Source: RPQJ01 sp036277615 (lineage in GTDB: Bacteria; Pseudomonadota; Gammaproteobacteria; Steroidobacterales; Steroidobacteraceae). From it: 21,703 nt of DNA. The notes under the pieces are model-generated. The model was not told where the DNA came from, searched no databases, and was given only the letters and a program-made list of their open reading frames with translations. Location: NCBI GenBank assembly GCA_036277615.1, contig DASUMQ010000082.1, forward strand, positions 1 through 21,703, given 5' to 3'. The stretch's first letter is position 1; each line of letters begins with the position of its first letter. The translations under genes and the position numbers were made by a program. Below, piece by piece: positions 1 through 7,122 of the stretch.

Positions 1-472
1 GATGCTCGAGGAGATCGGCACCGTCGACAACATCCAGAAGTTCCTCGGCCGCGTCAAGGACAAGGACGGCAACACGCGCCTGATGGGCTTCGGCCACCGC
101 GTGTACAAGAACTTCGATCCGCGCGCCAAGATCATCCGGGAGATGTGCCACAAGGTGCTCGCGCGGCTCGGGCAGACCGACAATCCGCTGTTCGAGCTGG
201 CGCTGCGACTCGAGGAGATCGCGCTCAAGGACGAATACTTCATCGCGCGCAAGCTCTACCCGAACGTCGACTTCTACTCGGGCGTCATCTACAGCGCGCT
301 CGGGGTCCCGCGCTCGATGTTCACCGTGATGTTCGCGATCGCGCGGACCGCGGGCTGGGTCGCGCACTGGCTCGAGATGATCGGCGACCCGGCGATGAAG
401 ATCGGCCGGCCGCGGCAGCTCTACACGGGACCGAAGCAGCGCGATTACGTGGAAGTGGACAAGCGCAGCTGA
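1..472 (+). CDS. gltA: Citrate synthase, C-terminal part (5' end outside window)
   Basis: Condenses oxaloacetate and acetyl-CoA to citrate, the entry step of the TCA cycle, in the cytoplasm. Only the last 156 or so codons are present; the first complete codon is at 2 and the frame is open to the left edge. The ATG at 2 is an internal Met, not a start. Two active-site blocks are visible: GFGHRVYKNFDPRA, carrying the His equivalent to E. coli His305, and YPNVDFYSG, carrying the catalytic Asp equivalent to Asp362. The family C-terminal block KIGRPRQLYTG is also present. The protein ends in TGA at 470-472, immediately before a heptamer repeat element, and converges on the gene at 558-1172. The large C-terminal domain looks intact, with no frameshift. 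Identification is very secure. Confidence 0.97.
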   Translation, partial: MLEEIGTVDNIQKFLGRVKDKDGNTRLMGFGHRVYKNFDPRAKIIREMCHKVLARLGQTDNPLFELALRLEEIALKDEYFIARKLYPNVDFYSGVIYSALGVPRSMFTVMFAIARTAGWVAHWLEMIGDPAMKIGRPRQLYTGPKQRDYVEVDKRS

Positions 473-475
473 GCA

Positions 476-567
476 TAGCGTGGTTAGCGGTTAGCGGTTA
501 GTAGAACCACAACGGTGCCGCGGGCCGACAAAGTCGGCTCCCACTAACCGCTATCCGCTAACCGCTT
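476..567. repeat. Heptamer-armed inverted repeat element 1 with REP-like core
   Basis: The left arm holds tandem units of type TAGCGGT, with TAG at 476, 485, 492, 499 and 502. The right arm, 541-567, is its imperfect inverted copy, with CTA at 544, 551 and 558. About 23 of 25 positions match when the right arm is reverse-complemented. The core is a hairpin, GCCGAC-AAA-GTCGGC at 524-538. Read on the minus strand from 544, the core begins GTGGGAGCCGAC, which resembles the GTGGGAGC-type REP sequences of Pseudomonas and xanthomonads. The element lies between convergent genes. Its right arm supplies the last two codons and the TAG stop of the minus-strand gene. It may act as a bidirectional terminator, but I see no clear U tract. 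Confidence 0.85.
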
Positions 568-1172
568 CCCAGCAACGTTTCCACTTCCACCATCGTCGCC
601 CGCCGCATCGGCTTGCCGTCGACCGGACTGCACGGCGACTGGCGGATGCCGTCGAGCGGGAACACGACGGCATCGACGGTCTGGCGACCTGCGACGAAGC
701 GGAACGCTGGATAACTGACCGGGCGGTCGCGCTCGAAACGCACGCGGCGCTCGAGCGCCTCGTGCGGCACTCCCCGCTCCTCGAGCCGGATCGACACCGC
801 CTCGGGCGTATCCGAAAACAAGTGCAGGTTGATCTCAGAGTGGGCCGAGGCTGTCCCGGTGAGGACAGGCCCGACGAGTCGCGGGTCGAAGTCGGCCAGC
901 AACCGCATCGCCTGCAGCGCCGCGCGGCGCAGGTCGGCGATCTCGGCCTCGTGGCGCCCGCCCGAGAACAGCCGCCGGCGCGCGAACAGTGCCGCTTCGA
1001 TCTCCGTGTTTCGCGGCAAAATCGAGGCGTCGACCACGCCGAGGCGCTCGGCGGCCTTGCGCTTGGCGAGCAGGAAGTCGTCGATGCCCTGCTCGGACAT
1101 CACGCGAGCGGCCTCGTCGGCTACCGCCTGTCGCAGCATTTCGGCACGCGGGTTCGGTCGTTGTCGGCTCAT
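558..1172 (-). CDS. Conserved hypothetical protein with nucleotidyltransferase-like segment
   Basis: A protein of 204 aa that I cannot assign a function. The N-terminal third is charged and helical. The centre contains GPVLTGTASAHSEINLHLF, which resembles the G[ST]...hDhD core of nucleotidyltransferases but has E-x-N where two acidic residues are expected, so activity is doubtful. The C-terminal part has the block SPVDGKPMRRA. I chose ATG 1172 because CGGAG lies about 8 nt upstream. The ATG at 1205 would add 11 residues and has no Shine-Dalgarno sequence. It follows mrcA on the same strand after a 78-bp gap and could be co-transcribed with it. Its last codons and TAG stop lie inside repeat element 1, so the C-terminus may have been altered by that element. 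That it is a real gene is fairly sure; the fold assignment is tentative. Confidence 0.75.
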   Translation of the reverse strand: MSRQRPNPRAEMLRQAVADEAARVMSEQGIDDFLLAKRKAAERLGVVDASILPRNTEIEAALFARRRLFSGGRHEAEIADLRRAALQAMRLLADFDPRLVGPVLTGTASAHSEINLHLFSDTPEAVSIRLEERGVPHEALERRVRFERDRPVSYPAFRFVAGRQTVDAVVFPLDGIRQSPCSPVDGKPMRRATMVEVETLLGSG

Positions 1173-1250
1173 GGTCGTCTCCGTCCGCGTGTCCGCTACG
1201 GCCATTGGATCGTCGGGTGAGACGATCGTTCGCTGCCGGCCCGAGGTGCG

Positions 1251-3785
1251 CTAGAACAACGTGTCGTCGGCCGTGGACGGTTCCACCGTCTCGGCGTCGA
1301 CGCCTGCGTCACTGTAGTCGATCGTGCCCGGTTGCGGAGCATAGTGCTCCAGGAACGTTTCGAACAATGCGCCCGGGGCGTTCGCGCGCGTCGGCGCACC
1401 GGTTTCACGCGAGACCCACATGCGAACGACGCCCGGCGGCTCGGGCTGACGATGCTCTGGCCGGTCGCGCAACGCTTCCTCCATGAAGTAAGTCCACATC
1501 GGCAGCGCGGTCTTGCCGCCCTCCTCCTGTTCGCCGAGCGAGCGCTCCTGGTCGAATCCGATCCAGACCGCCGCCGCGAGGTCGGCGTTGAACCCCACGA
1601 ACCAGGTGTCGCGACGGTCGCTCGTGGTGCCGGTCTTGCCGGCGATGTCCCGCCGGCCCAGGGCAGTCGCGGCGCGTTGTGCCGTGCCGCGCTGGATCAC
1701 GTCCGTCATCATGTCCGTCATCACGAAGGCGTTGGCGGCGGTGATCGCCTGCGGTGCGCGACGCTCCGGCGGCACCGCGCCCGCCGAGTCGTGTCCCGAC
1801 GCCGCCGGCCCGGTGTCCTCGGCGGGCAGTGCCATCGTGCGGACATCGTCGTCGGTGGCCATGACGTCGCCGGCGCCGTCGATCGAGGCGCTGCCGGCGG
1901 CCGCCGGCTCCGTCGTGGGCAGCGTCGGCTCGCACGTCGGGCAGGCGAGCGGGGGTTGCGCCCTGAATACTTCACGACCGGCCACGTCGCGGACCGACTC
2001 GATGAAATACGGCGTGACGCGTGCACCACCGTTCGCGAAGACGGCGAACCCCCGCGCCATGTCGAGCGGGGTCACCTGTCCGGTGCCGAGCGCCAGCGTC
2101 AGGTTCGCCGGCAATGCCGCGGGCGGAAAACCGAAGTTCGCGATGTGGCGCGTCACGAAGCCGACGCCCGCGCCGCGCAGCAGCCGGATCGACACGAGGT
2201 TGCGCGACCGTACGAGTCCCTCGCGCATCGGGGTCGGCCCGTAGAACTTGCGTGTGATGTTCTGGGGACGCCACTCCTCGTCGCCCTCGGCGCCGCCGCC
2301 GCCGGGCATCACGATCGGCGCGTCGTTGACGAGCGTGGCCGGCGTGAAGCCACGTTCGAGCGCGGCGGAATACAGGAAGGGCTTGAACGCGGAGCCCGGC
2401 TGGCGCTGCGCCTGCGTGACGCGGTTGTACTTGCTCGCGCCGAAGTCGAAACCGCCGACCAGTGCGACGATCGCGCCGTCGAGCGGGTCGAGCGCCACGA
2501 GTGCGCCCGCGACCGCCGGCAGCTGGCCGAGCCGGAACAGCCCCTCCGGCAGCGGCTCGAGACACACGACGTCGCCGACCGCGAGCACGTCTCCGGCCGT
2601 CTTCGGCGCGGGCCCCACGCCGTCACGCTCGAGCGCCGGCCGTGCCCACGCGATCGCGTCCCAGTCGAGGGCAAGCGCCACGCCGTTGCGCCGGATCACC
2701 GTGGCGTCGCGCTCGCCGACGCGCGTGACGACGGCGGTCACCAGGCTGCCGCGGTTGGGATTGCGCTTGAAGGCGGCCCCGAGCGCGATCGCGTCGTCGA
2801 GTTTCGTCGCGTCGAGTCGCTCGAGCGGTCCACGGTAGCCGTGACGCCGCTCGTATTCGAGGATCGTGCGCCAGGTCGCCGAGTTCGCGGCCTGCTGCAG
2901 CCGGCTGTCGAGCGTAGTGGTGACCGCGTAGCCGCCGGTGAGTGCCTCGGGCCCGTGCAGGCGCAGCATCTCCGCGCGCACCATCTCGGCAACGTACGGC
3001 GCCTCGAGCTCGATGATGGGTCCATAGAGCCGGTTCGCGATCGGCACGTCGTTCGCCGCGTCGTGCGCGGCCTGGTCGATCTTGCCGAGCTCGAGCATGC
3101 GGCGGAGCACGTACGCCCGCCGCCCGTGCGCGCGCTCGACGTTCGCGACGGGGTTGTCGACGGACGGCGCGCGCGGCAGGCCCGCCAAGAGCGCGGCTTC
3201 GGCGAGACCCAGGTCGCGCACGTGCTTGTCGAAATACACCTCGGAGGCCGCGCCGATTCCGTACGCGCGCTGGCCGAGGAAGATCCGGTTCAGGTACAGC
3301 GTCAGGATTTCCTGCTTGGTGAATTCCCGCTCGAGGCGCAGCGCGAGAAAGACCTCCTTGAGCTTGCGTCGCAGCGTGCGCTCGGACGTCAGCACCGTGT
3401 TACGGGCGAGCTGCATCGTGATCGTGCCGCCGCCCTCGCGCAGTCCGCCCGCCGCGACGTTTGCCGCGAACGCGCGCACGAGCCCGTGCCAGTCGACGCC
3501 GGGATGTTCGAAGAAACGGTCGTCCTCGGACGCCAGGAAAGCATCGACCACGACGTCGGGAATGTCGTCCCACGCGACCGGAATGCGGCGCTGCTCGCCG
3601 ATCTGCGCCATGAGCTTGCCATCGCGTGAGTAGACCCGCAGCGGCATCTGGGTCTTCACGGCACGCAGCGTCGCCGCGTCCGGAATCTCGGGCGCGAGGA
3701 ACTGGAACGCCCCCGCGAATCCCATCAGGACCAGCGCCGGCACCGAGAACAGCAGCGCCAGCAGCGTGGCGAGGACTCTCTTCAT
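1251..3785 (-). CDS. mrcA: Penicillin-binding protein 1A (bifunctional peptidoglycan synthase)
   Basis: A class A PBP of 844 aa that polymerises glycan strands and cross-links peptides on the outer face of the inner membrane. Residues 1-30 form a single N-terminal membrane anchor. The GT51 glycosyltransferase domain follows (about 45-225), with SEDDRFFEHPG (catalytic Glu87) and GGTITMQLARN. The transpeptidase domain has SxxK in PGSAFKPF (Ser465, Lys468), SRN at 527-529 and KTGT at 717-720. An OB-like insertion lies between the two catalytic domains. The start was set at ATG 3785 because it begins directly with the anchor; the in-frame ATG at 3980 would add 65 Arg/Ser-rich residues with no family counterpart. 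No strong Shine-Dalgarno sequence is visible (GGGTTG). Residues 611-680, between SRN and KTG, form a low-complexity Ala/Asp/Pro-rich linker starting with a CPTC pair. Divergent from pilM, as in many gammaproteobacteria. Confidence 0.95.
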   Translation of the reverse strand: MKRVLATLLALLFSVPALVLMGFAGAFQFLAPEIPDAATLRAVKTQMPLRVYSRDGKLMAQIGEQRRIPVAWDDIPDVVVDAFLASEDDRFFEHPGVDWHGLVRAFAANVAAGGLREGGGTITMQLARNTVLTSERTLRRKLKEVFLALRLEREFTKQEILTLYLNRIFLGQRAYGIGAASEVYFDKHVRDLGLAEAALLAGLPRAPSVDNPVANVERAHGRRAYVLRRMLELGKIDQAAHDAANDVPIANRLYGPIIELEAPYVAEMVRAEMLRLHGPEALTGGYAVTTTLDSRLQQAANSATWRTILEYERRHGYRGPLERLDATKLDDAIALGAAFKRNPNRGSLVTAVVTRVGERDATVIRRNGVALALDWDAIAWARPALERDGVGPAPKTAGDVLAVGDVVCLEPLPEGLFRLGQLPAVAGALVALDPLDGAIVALVGGFDFGASKYNRVTQAQRQPGSAFKPFLYSAALERGFTPATLVNDAPIVMPGGGGAEGDEEWRPQNITRKFYGPTPMREGLVRSRNLVSIRLLRGAGVGFVTRHIANFGFPPAALPANLTLALGTGQVTPLDMARGFAVFANGGARVTPYFIESVRDVAGREVFRAQPPLACPTCEPTLPTTEPAAAGSASIDGAGDVMATDDDVRTMALPAEDTGPAASGHDSAGAVPPERRAPQAITAANAFVMTDMMTDVIQRGTAQRAATALGRRDIAGKTGTTSDRRDTWFVGFNADLAAAVWIGFDQERSLGEQEEGGKTALPMWTYFMEEALRDRPEHRQPEPPGVVRMWVSRETGAPTRANAPGALFETFLEHYAPQPGTIDYSDAGVDAETVEPSTADDTLF

Positions 3786-4199
3786 CGCGTTCAACCCATT
3801 GCCAAAAATGCGACCCGTTCCTTGTCGCGACCCGACCCGCTGTGCATAGTAGCCGCCGACCAAGGGCTGAGCCGCCGCGAGGCGAAAGCGCAAAGCCATC
3901 GTCGACAGGGAGCATGCACGGGCCCGGCACCGGCACGAACTCGAGCGCACTGAAGCGCCGATTGAGCTTCGTCCGTCCATCCCGTTCGAGCCTGCGACCC
4001 GACGACGGTTCCGCGATGCCCAGCCCTTGGTGGACCAGTGCCTGTTTTCATCGCAACGCCCGGAGGCGCGCTACGCGGATGGCGGTTTTTGCTAGCCCAC
4101 TCACAATTCTATTGGGGTCGACCCTGATATATAGTGCGCCGGGGGCTTTGAAACCGCCACACAATCGCGGCGCAACCTCTTGAACTAGAAGGATCAACC
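3786..4199. other. Divergent intergenic region between mrcA and pilM
   Basis: About 414 bp separate the two divergent starts. I see an extended -10 for pilM near 4125-4133, and an 8-bp inverted repeat, GGCGGTTT at 4081-4088 and AAACCGCC at 4151-4158, that brackets it. The mrcA-proximal part has a TACTAT-like hexamer on the minus strand (plus 3846-3851) but no acceptable -35, so I do not call a mrcA promoter. No coding potential convinces me: the open frames here are GC-rich shadows, one being the in-frame upstream extension of mrcA. The stretch 4081-4140 is noticeably more AT-rich than its surroundings. Confidence 0.7.
4125..4133 (+). promoter_or_regulatory. Candidate extended -10 promoter of pilMNOPQ
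   Basis: TGATATATA fits the extended -10 pattern TG-N-TATAAT with one mismatch, in an AT-rich patch about 65 bp before pilM. No good -35 hexamer lies 16-18 bp upstream, which is tolerable for an extended -10 site. An 8-bp inverted repeat (4081-4088 / 4151-4158) flanks it. The fadD upstream region carries the very similar TGCTATATAG. Confidence 0.4.
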
Positions 4200-5261
4200 G
4201 TGCTGTTCCAGCGCAGGTTTCGACCGGTCATAGGTCTCGACATCACGACCTCCTCGATCAAGCTGATCGAGCTGTCGAAGAGCGGCGACAGCTACCGCGT
4301 GGAGAGCTACGCGGCCGAGCCGTCGCCACCGAACGCGATCAACGAAAAGGCGATCGTCGATGCCCAGGCGGTCGGCGAGGCGGTGCGGCGCGCGGTCAAG
4401 CGGGCCGGCGCGCGCAGCAAGGAATGTGCGGTCGCCGTGAGCGGCGACGCCGCGATCACCAAGGTGATCCAGATGCCCCGCAACCTGCGCGAGAACGAAC
4501 TCGAGTCGCAGGTCGAGATGCAGGCCGACCAGTACATCCCGTTCCCGATGGAGGAAGTCAGCTACGACTTCGAGGTCATCGGGCCGTCCGAAAAGGATCC
4601 CGAGATGCTCGACGTGCTGCTCGTGGCGACTCGCTCCGAGAACGTCGAGCAGCGCCAGGCAGCCGTGCAGGCCGCCGGGCTGGCCGCACGCATCGTCGAC
4701 GTCGAGGCGTTCGCGCTCGAGAACGCCTGCCGGCTGCTCACGCACCAGATGCCCGACGGCGGCATGGAACGCAACATCGCGGTGATCGACTTCGGCGCCA
4801 GCAGCACCACGTTCTCCGTGCTGCGCGACCTCAAGGTCACCTACACGCGCGATTTTTCCTTCGGTGGCCAGCAGCTCACCGAGGAAGTCATGCGCACCTA
4901 CGGACTCAGCATGGAGGAGGCCGGTCGCGCCAAGAAGGAAGGCGGCCTGCCGGCCAACTACCAGGGCGAGGTGCTCGACCCGTTCATCGACGACATGTGC
5001 CAGCAGGTGAGCCGCTCGCTGCAGTTCTACCTCGCGGCCGGCGCCGGGCGCGAAGCGCCGGAGCAGATCCTGATCTGCGGCGGTTGCGCAAACATCCCCG
5101 GCGTGGCCGACGTGATCGCGAGCCGCGTAGGCATCCCCGCGGAGCGCGGCGACCCGCTCGGCCAGATGAAGATTTCGACCCGCGCGCTGGCGCAGGGCGT
5201 GAAGAAGGACGCGACCGCGCTGCTGACCGCGTGCGGCCTGGCGCTCAGGAGCTTCGACTGA
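4200..5261 (+). CDS. pilM: Type IV pilus inner-membrane platform protein PilM
   Basis: A cytoplasmic actin-like ATP-binding protein of 353 aa, close to the usual 354. It binds the N-terminal tail of PilN and links the alignment complex to the pilus motor. Near the N-terminus, GLDITTSSIKLIEL (about 12-25) is the first phosphate-binding loop. VIDFGASSTTFSVL forms the second phosphate loop and ILICGGCANIPGV the adenosine motif near the C-terminus. The start is GTG at 4200, chosen because AGAAGGA at 4187-4193 lies 6 nt upstream and the N-terminus matches the family in length. It is the first gene of the pil operon; one base separates its stop from pilN. Identification is secure from motifs and gene order. 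Confidence 0.96.
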   Translation: MLFQRRFRPVIGLDITTSSIKLIELSKSGDSYRVESYAAEPSPPNAINEKAIVDAQAVGEAVRRAVKRAGARSKECAVAVSGDAAITKVIQMPRNLRENELESQVEMQADQYIPFPMEEVSYDFEVIGPSEKDPEMLDVLLVATRSENVEQRQAAVQAAGLAARIVDVEAFALENACRLLTHQMPDGGMERNIAVIDFGASSTTFSVLRDLKVTYTRDFSFGGQQLTEEVMRTYGLSMEEAGRAKKEGGLPANYQGEVLDPFIDDMCQQVSRSLQFYLAAGAGREAPEQILICGGCANIPGVADVIASRVGIPAERGDPLGQMKISTRALAQGVKKDATALLTACGLALRSFD

Positions 5262-5262
5262 C

Positions 5263-5862
5263 ATGCCAAGAATCAACCTGCTGCCGTGGCGCGAGGCGGA
5301 GCGCAAGCGCAAGCGCCAGGAGTTCTTCCTTTCGCTCGGCGCGGCCATGGCCACGGCGGGCCTGGTCACCCTGATCGGCTACTGGCACATGACCGCGGCC
5401 ATCCAGCACCAGCAGGAACGCAACGACCTGCTGACGCGCGAGATCGCCGCGCTCGACAAGCAGATCGAGGAGATCAACGGGCTCGACGCGCAGAAGCGCA
5501 GGCTGCTCGCCCGCATGGAGATCATCGAGACGCTGCAGCGCAGCCGTCCCGAGATCGTTCACGTCTTCGACGAGGTCGTCCGCGTGCTGCCCGAAGGGGT
5601 GTACCTGACCTACCTCAGGCAGACGGGCACGAAGTTCGAGGTGCGCGGCGTGGCGCAGTCGAGCACGCGCGTTTCCTCGTTCATGCGCAACATCGACGCG
5701 TCCGAGTGGCTCGCGGACCCGACGCTGCAGATCGTCCAGACCCGCTCGCGCGACGCGGCGGTCGGCGCCGAGTTCACGCTGTTCGCCAACCAGCGCAAGC
5801 AGGTCGCGCCGGGTGAGGAGGAACAGCAGCCGGCGAAGAGCAAGAAGGTGGCCTCGAAATGA
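5263..5862 (+). CDS. pilN: Type IV pilus assembly protein PilN
   Basis: A bitopic inner-membrane protein of 199 aa. The first residues, MPRINLLPWRE, are the conserved cytoplasmic tail that docks into PilM. A transmembrane segment follows at about 24-46, then a periplasmic coiled coil rich in Glu/Arg/Leu (about 48-95) and a ferredoxin-like domain that dimerises with PilO. The start ATG is 1 nt after the pilM stop, and the 3' end overlaps pilO by 4 bp (ATGA), so translation is probably coupled. The C-terminus ends in an acidic then Lys-rich tail of about 16 residues (GEEEQQPAKSKKVASK) that I do not associate with the conserved domain. Confidence 0.95.
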   Translation: MPRINLLPWREAERKRKRQEFFLSLGAAMATAGLVTLIGYWHMTAAIQHQQERNDLLTREIAALDKQIEEINGLDAQKRRLLARMEIIETLQRSRPEIVHVFDEVVRVLPEGVYLTYLRQTGTKFEVRGVAQSSTRVSSFMRNIDASEWLADPTLQIVQTRSRDAAVGAEFTLFANQRKQVAPGEEEQQPAKSKKVASK

Positions 5863-6566
5863 AGAAGCTGCAGGCATTGCTCGAACAGCTGCGCGCCCTC
5901 GACCCGAACGACCCGGGCCGCTGGCCCTTCGGCGTCCGGCTGGGCACCGCCATGCTGCTGTTCCTGGTCGTGGCCGCCGGCGCGTACTACTTCTTCGTCT
6001 GGAAGTCGGAGGAGCATGGCCGCCCGAAACTGCTCGAGGCGCGCGCCAAGGAAACCGAACTGATGTCGGAGCTGCAGACCAAGGCCCGGCGCGCGGCCAA
6101 CCTGGACGCCTATCGCGCCCAGCTCGCCGAGATGGAGAAATCGTTCGGCGCGATGCTGCGACAGCTGCCGAACAAGACCGAGGTGCCGAACCTGCTGGTC
6201 GACATCTCGCAGACCGGCCTCGCGGCGGGCCTCGAGGAGAAACTGTTCCAGCCGCAGGGCGAGAACAAGAAGGACTTCTACGCGGAACTGCCGATCGCCA
6301 TCCGGCTGACCGGCGACTACCACGAGATGGGCAGGTTCGCGAGCGGCATCGCGGCGTTGCCGCGCATCGTCACCCTGCACGACATCGAGATCACCCCGGC
6401 CGGTCGCGGCAACCGCGACATCGTCGCGAATTCGGGCGATCTCGTGCTCAACGTCAAGGCCAAGACATACCGCTACCTCGAGGACGAGGAGCAGCCGGCG
6501 GCGGAAAAAGTCAAGAAGGACCGCAACAAGGGCAAGAAGAAGCCCGCGGCGGGTGGTGAGGCATGA
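5859..6566 (+). CDS. pilO: Type IV pilus assembly protein PilO
   Basis: Inner-membrane partner of PilN in the alignment complex that spans the periplasm toward PilQ. It has 235 aa, longer than the roughly 207 typical of Pseudomonas PilO. After a short cytoplasmic N-terminus there is one membrane helix (about 29-48, TAMLLFLVVAAGAYYFFVW), then a coiled coil, then the periplasmic domain with the family block VPNLLVDISQTGLAAGL. The extra length is mostly a C-terminal tail, EDEEQPAAEKVKK followed by Lys/Gly/Pro, of the same acidic-then-basic type as that of PilN. Its start overlaps the pilN stop and its end overlaps the pilP start by 4 bp each. Confidence 0.95.
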   Translation: MKKLQALLEQLRALDPNDPGRWPFGVRLGTAMLLFLVVAAGAYYFFVWKSEEHGRPKLLEARAKETELMSELQTKARRAANLDAYRAQLAEMEKSFGAMLRQLPNKTEVPNLLVDISQTGLAAGLEEKLFQPQGENKKDFYAELPIAIRLTGDYHEMGRFASGIAALPRIVTLHDIEITPAGRGNRDIVANSGDLVLNVKAKTYRYLEDEEQPAAEKVKKDRNKGKKKPAAGGEA

Positions 6567-7102
6567 ACAAGACGCACTCCGTCAAGTACCGCAGCGGCGA
6601 GTGGAAGCGCGTCGCGCTGCTCGCGTGCACGCTGGCGCTGCTCGGCGGCTGCGGCGACGACCTCGACGAGCTGCAGGCGCAGGTGGACGAGATCAAGTCG
6701 GCGCCCGGCACCGGCATCGAGCCGTTGCCCGAGGTCAAGCCTTACGAAACGTTCGACTACGCGGCCTTCGAGGAGCGCTCTCCGTTCGAGCCCGGCATGG
6801 CGCCGACGGCCAATGCGCCGAACGCGATCCGTCCGGACCAGAACCGGCCGCGGGAGTTCCTCGAGCAGTTCTCGCTCGACACGCTGCGCATGGTCGGCAC
6901 CGTCAAGCTGCACGGCCGTTTCTTCGGCCTGGTGCAGACCCGCGACGGGCTCGTGCACCGGGTGCTGCCCGGCAACCACTTGGGACAGGCCGATGGCCGT
7001 GTTACGACCATCGAAGAAGGCAAGATCTCGCTCATCGAGATCGTTCCGGACGGCATGGGCGGCTTCATCGAACGCCCGGCCGCACTCGCGCTGAGCGAAT
7101 GA
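6563..7102 (+). CDS. pilP: Type IV pilus lipoprotein PilP
   Basis: A lipoprotein of 179 aa that contacts PilN/PilO and the periplasmic N-domains of the PilQ secretin. The signal peptide ends in a lipobox, LLGGC, with the lipidated Cys at position 30. A disordered Pro/Glu-rich linker follows (about 45-95, containing FEERSPFEP), then a small beta-sandwich domain with the block LDTLRMVGTVKLHGRFFGLVQ that is typical of PilP. ATG overlaps the pilO stop by 4 bp. A 20-bp gap with AAGGGAG leads into pilQ. Confidence 0.95.
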   Translation: MNKTHSVKYRSGEWKRVALLACTLALLGGCGDDLDELQAQVDEIKSAPGTGIEPLPEVKPYETFDYAAFEERSPFEPGMAPTANAPNAIRPDQNRPREFLEQFSLDTLRMVGTVKLHGRFFGLVQTRDGLVHRVLPGNHLGQADGRVTTIEEGKISLIEIVPDGMGGFIERPAALALSE

Positions 7103-7122
7103 TCTGCAAGGGAGACTCGAGA

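Noticed and set aside
480..567. CRISPR-like repeat
   Set aside because: The units are 7 bp and tandem without spacers, and the second set is inverted. There are no cas genes.
1332..3629. A 765-codon open frame on the plus strand
   Set aside because: Antisense to mrcA. The Arg-rich sequence has no recognisable motif, whereas mrcA has all class A PBP motifs.
3786..3980. A 65-residue N-terminal extension of PBP1A
   Set aside because: It precedes the membrane anchor with Arg/Ser-rich sequence unlike the family. Starting at 3785 gives the usual short cytoplasmic tail.
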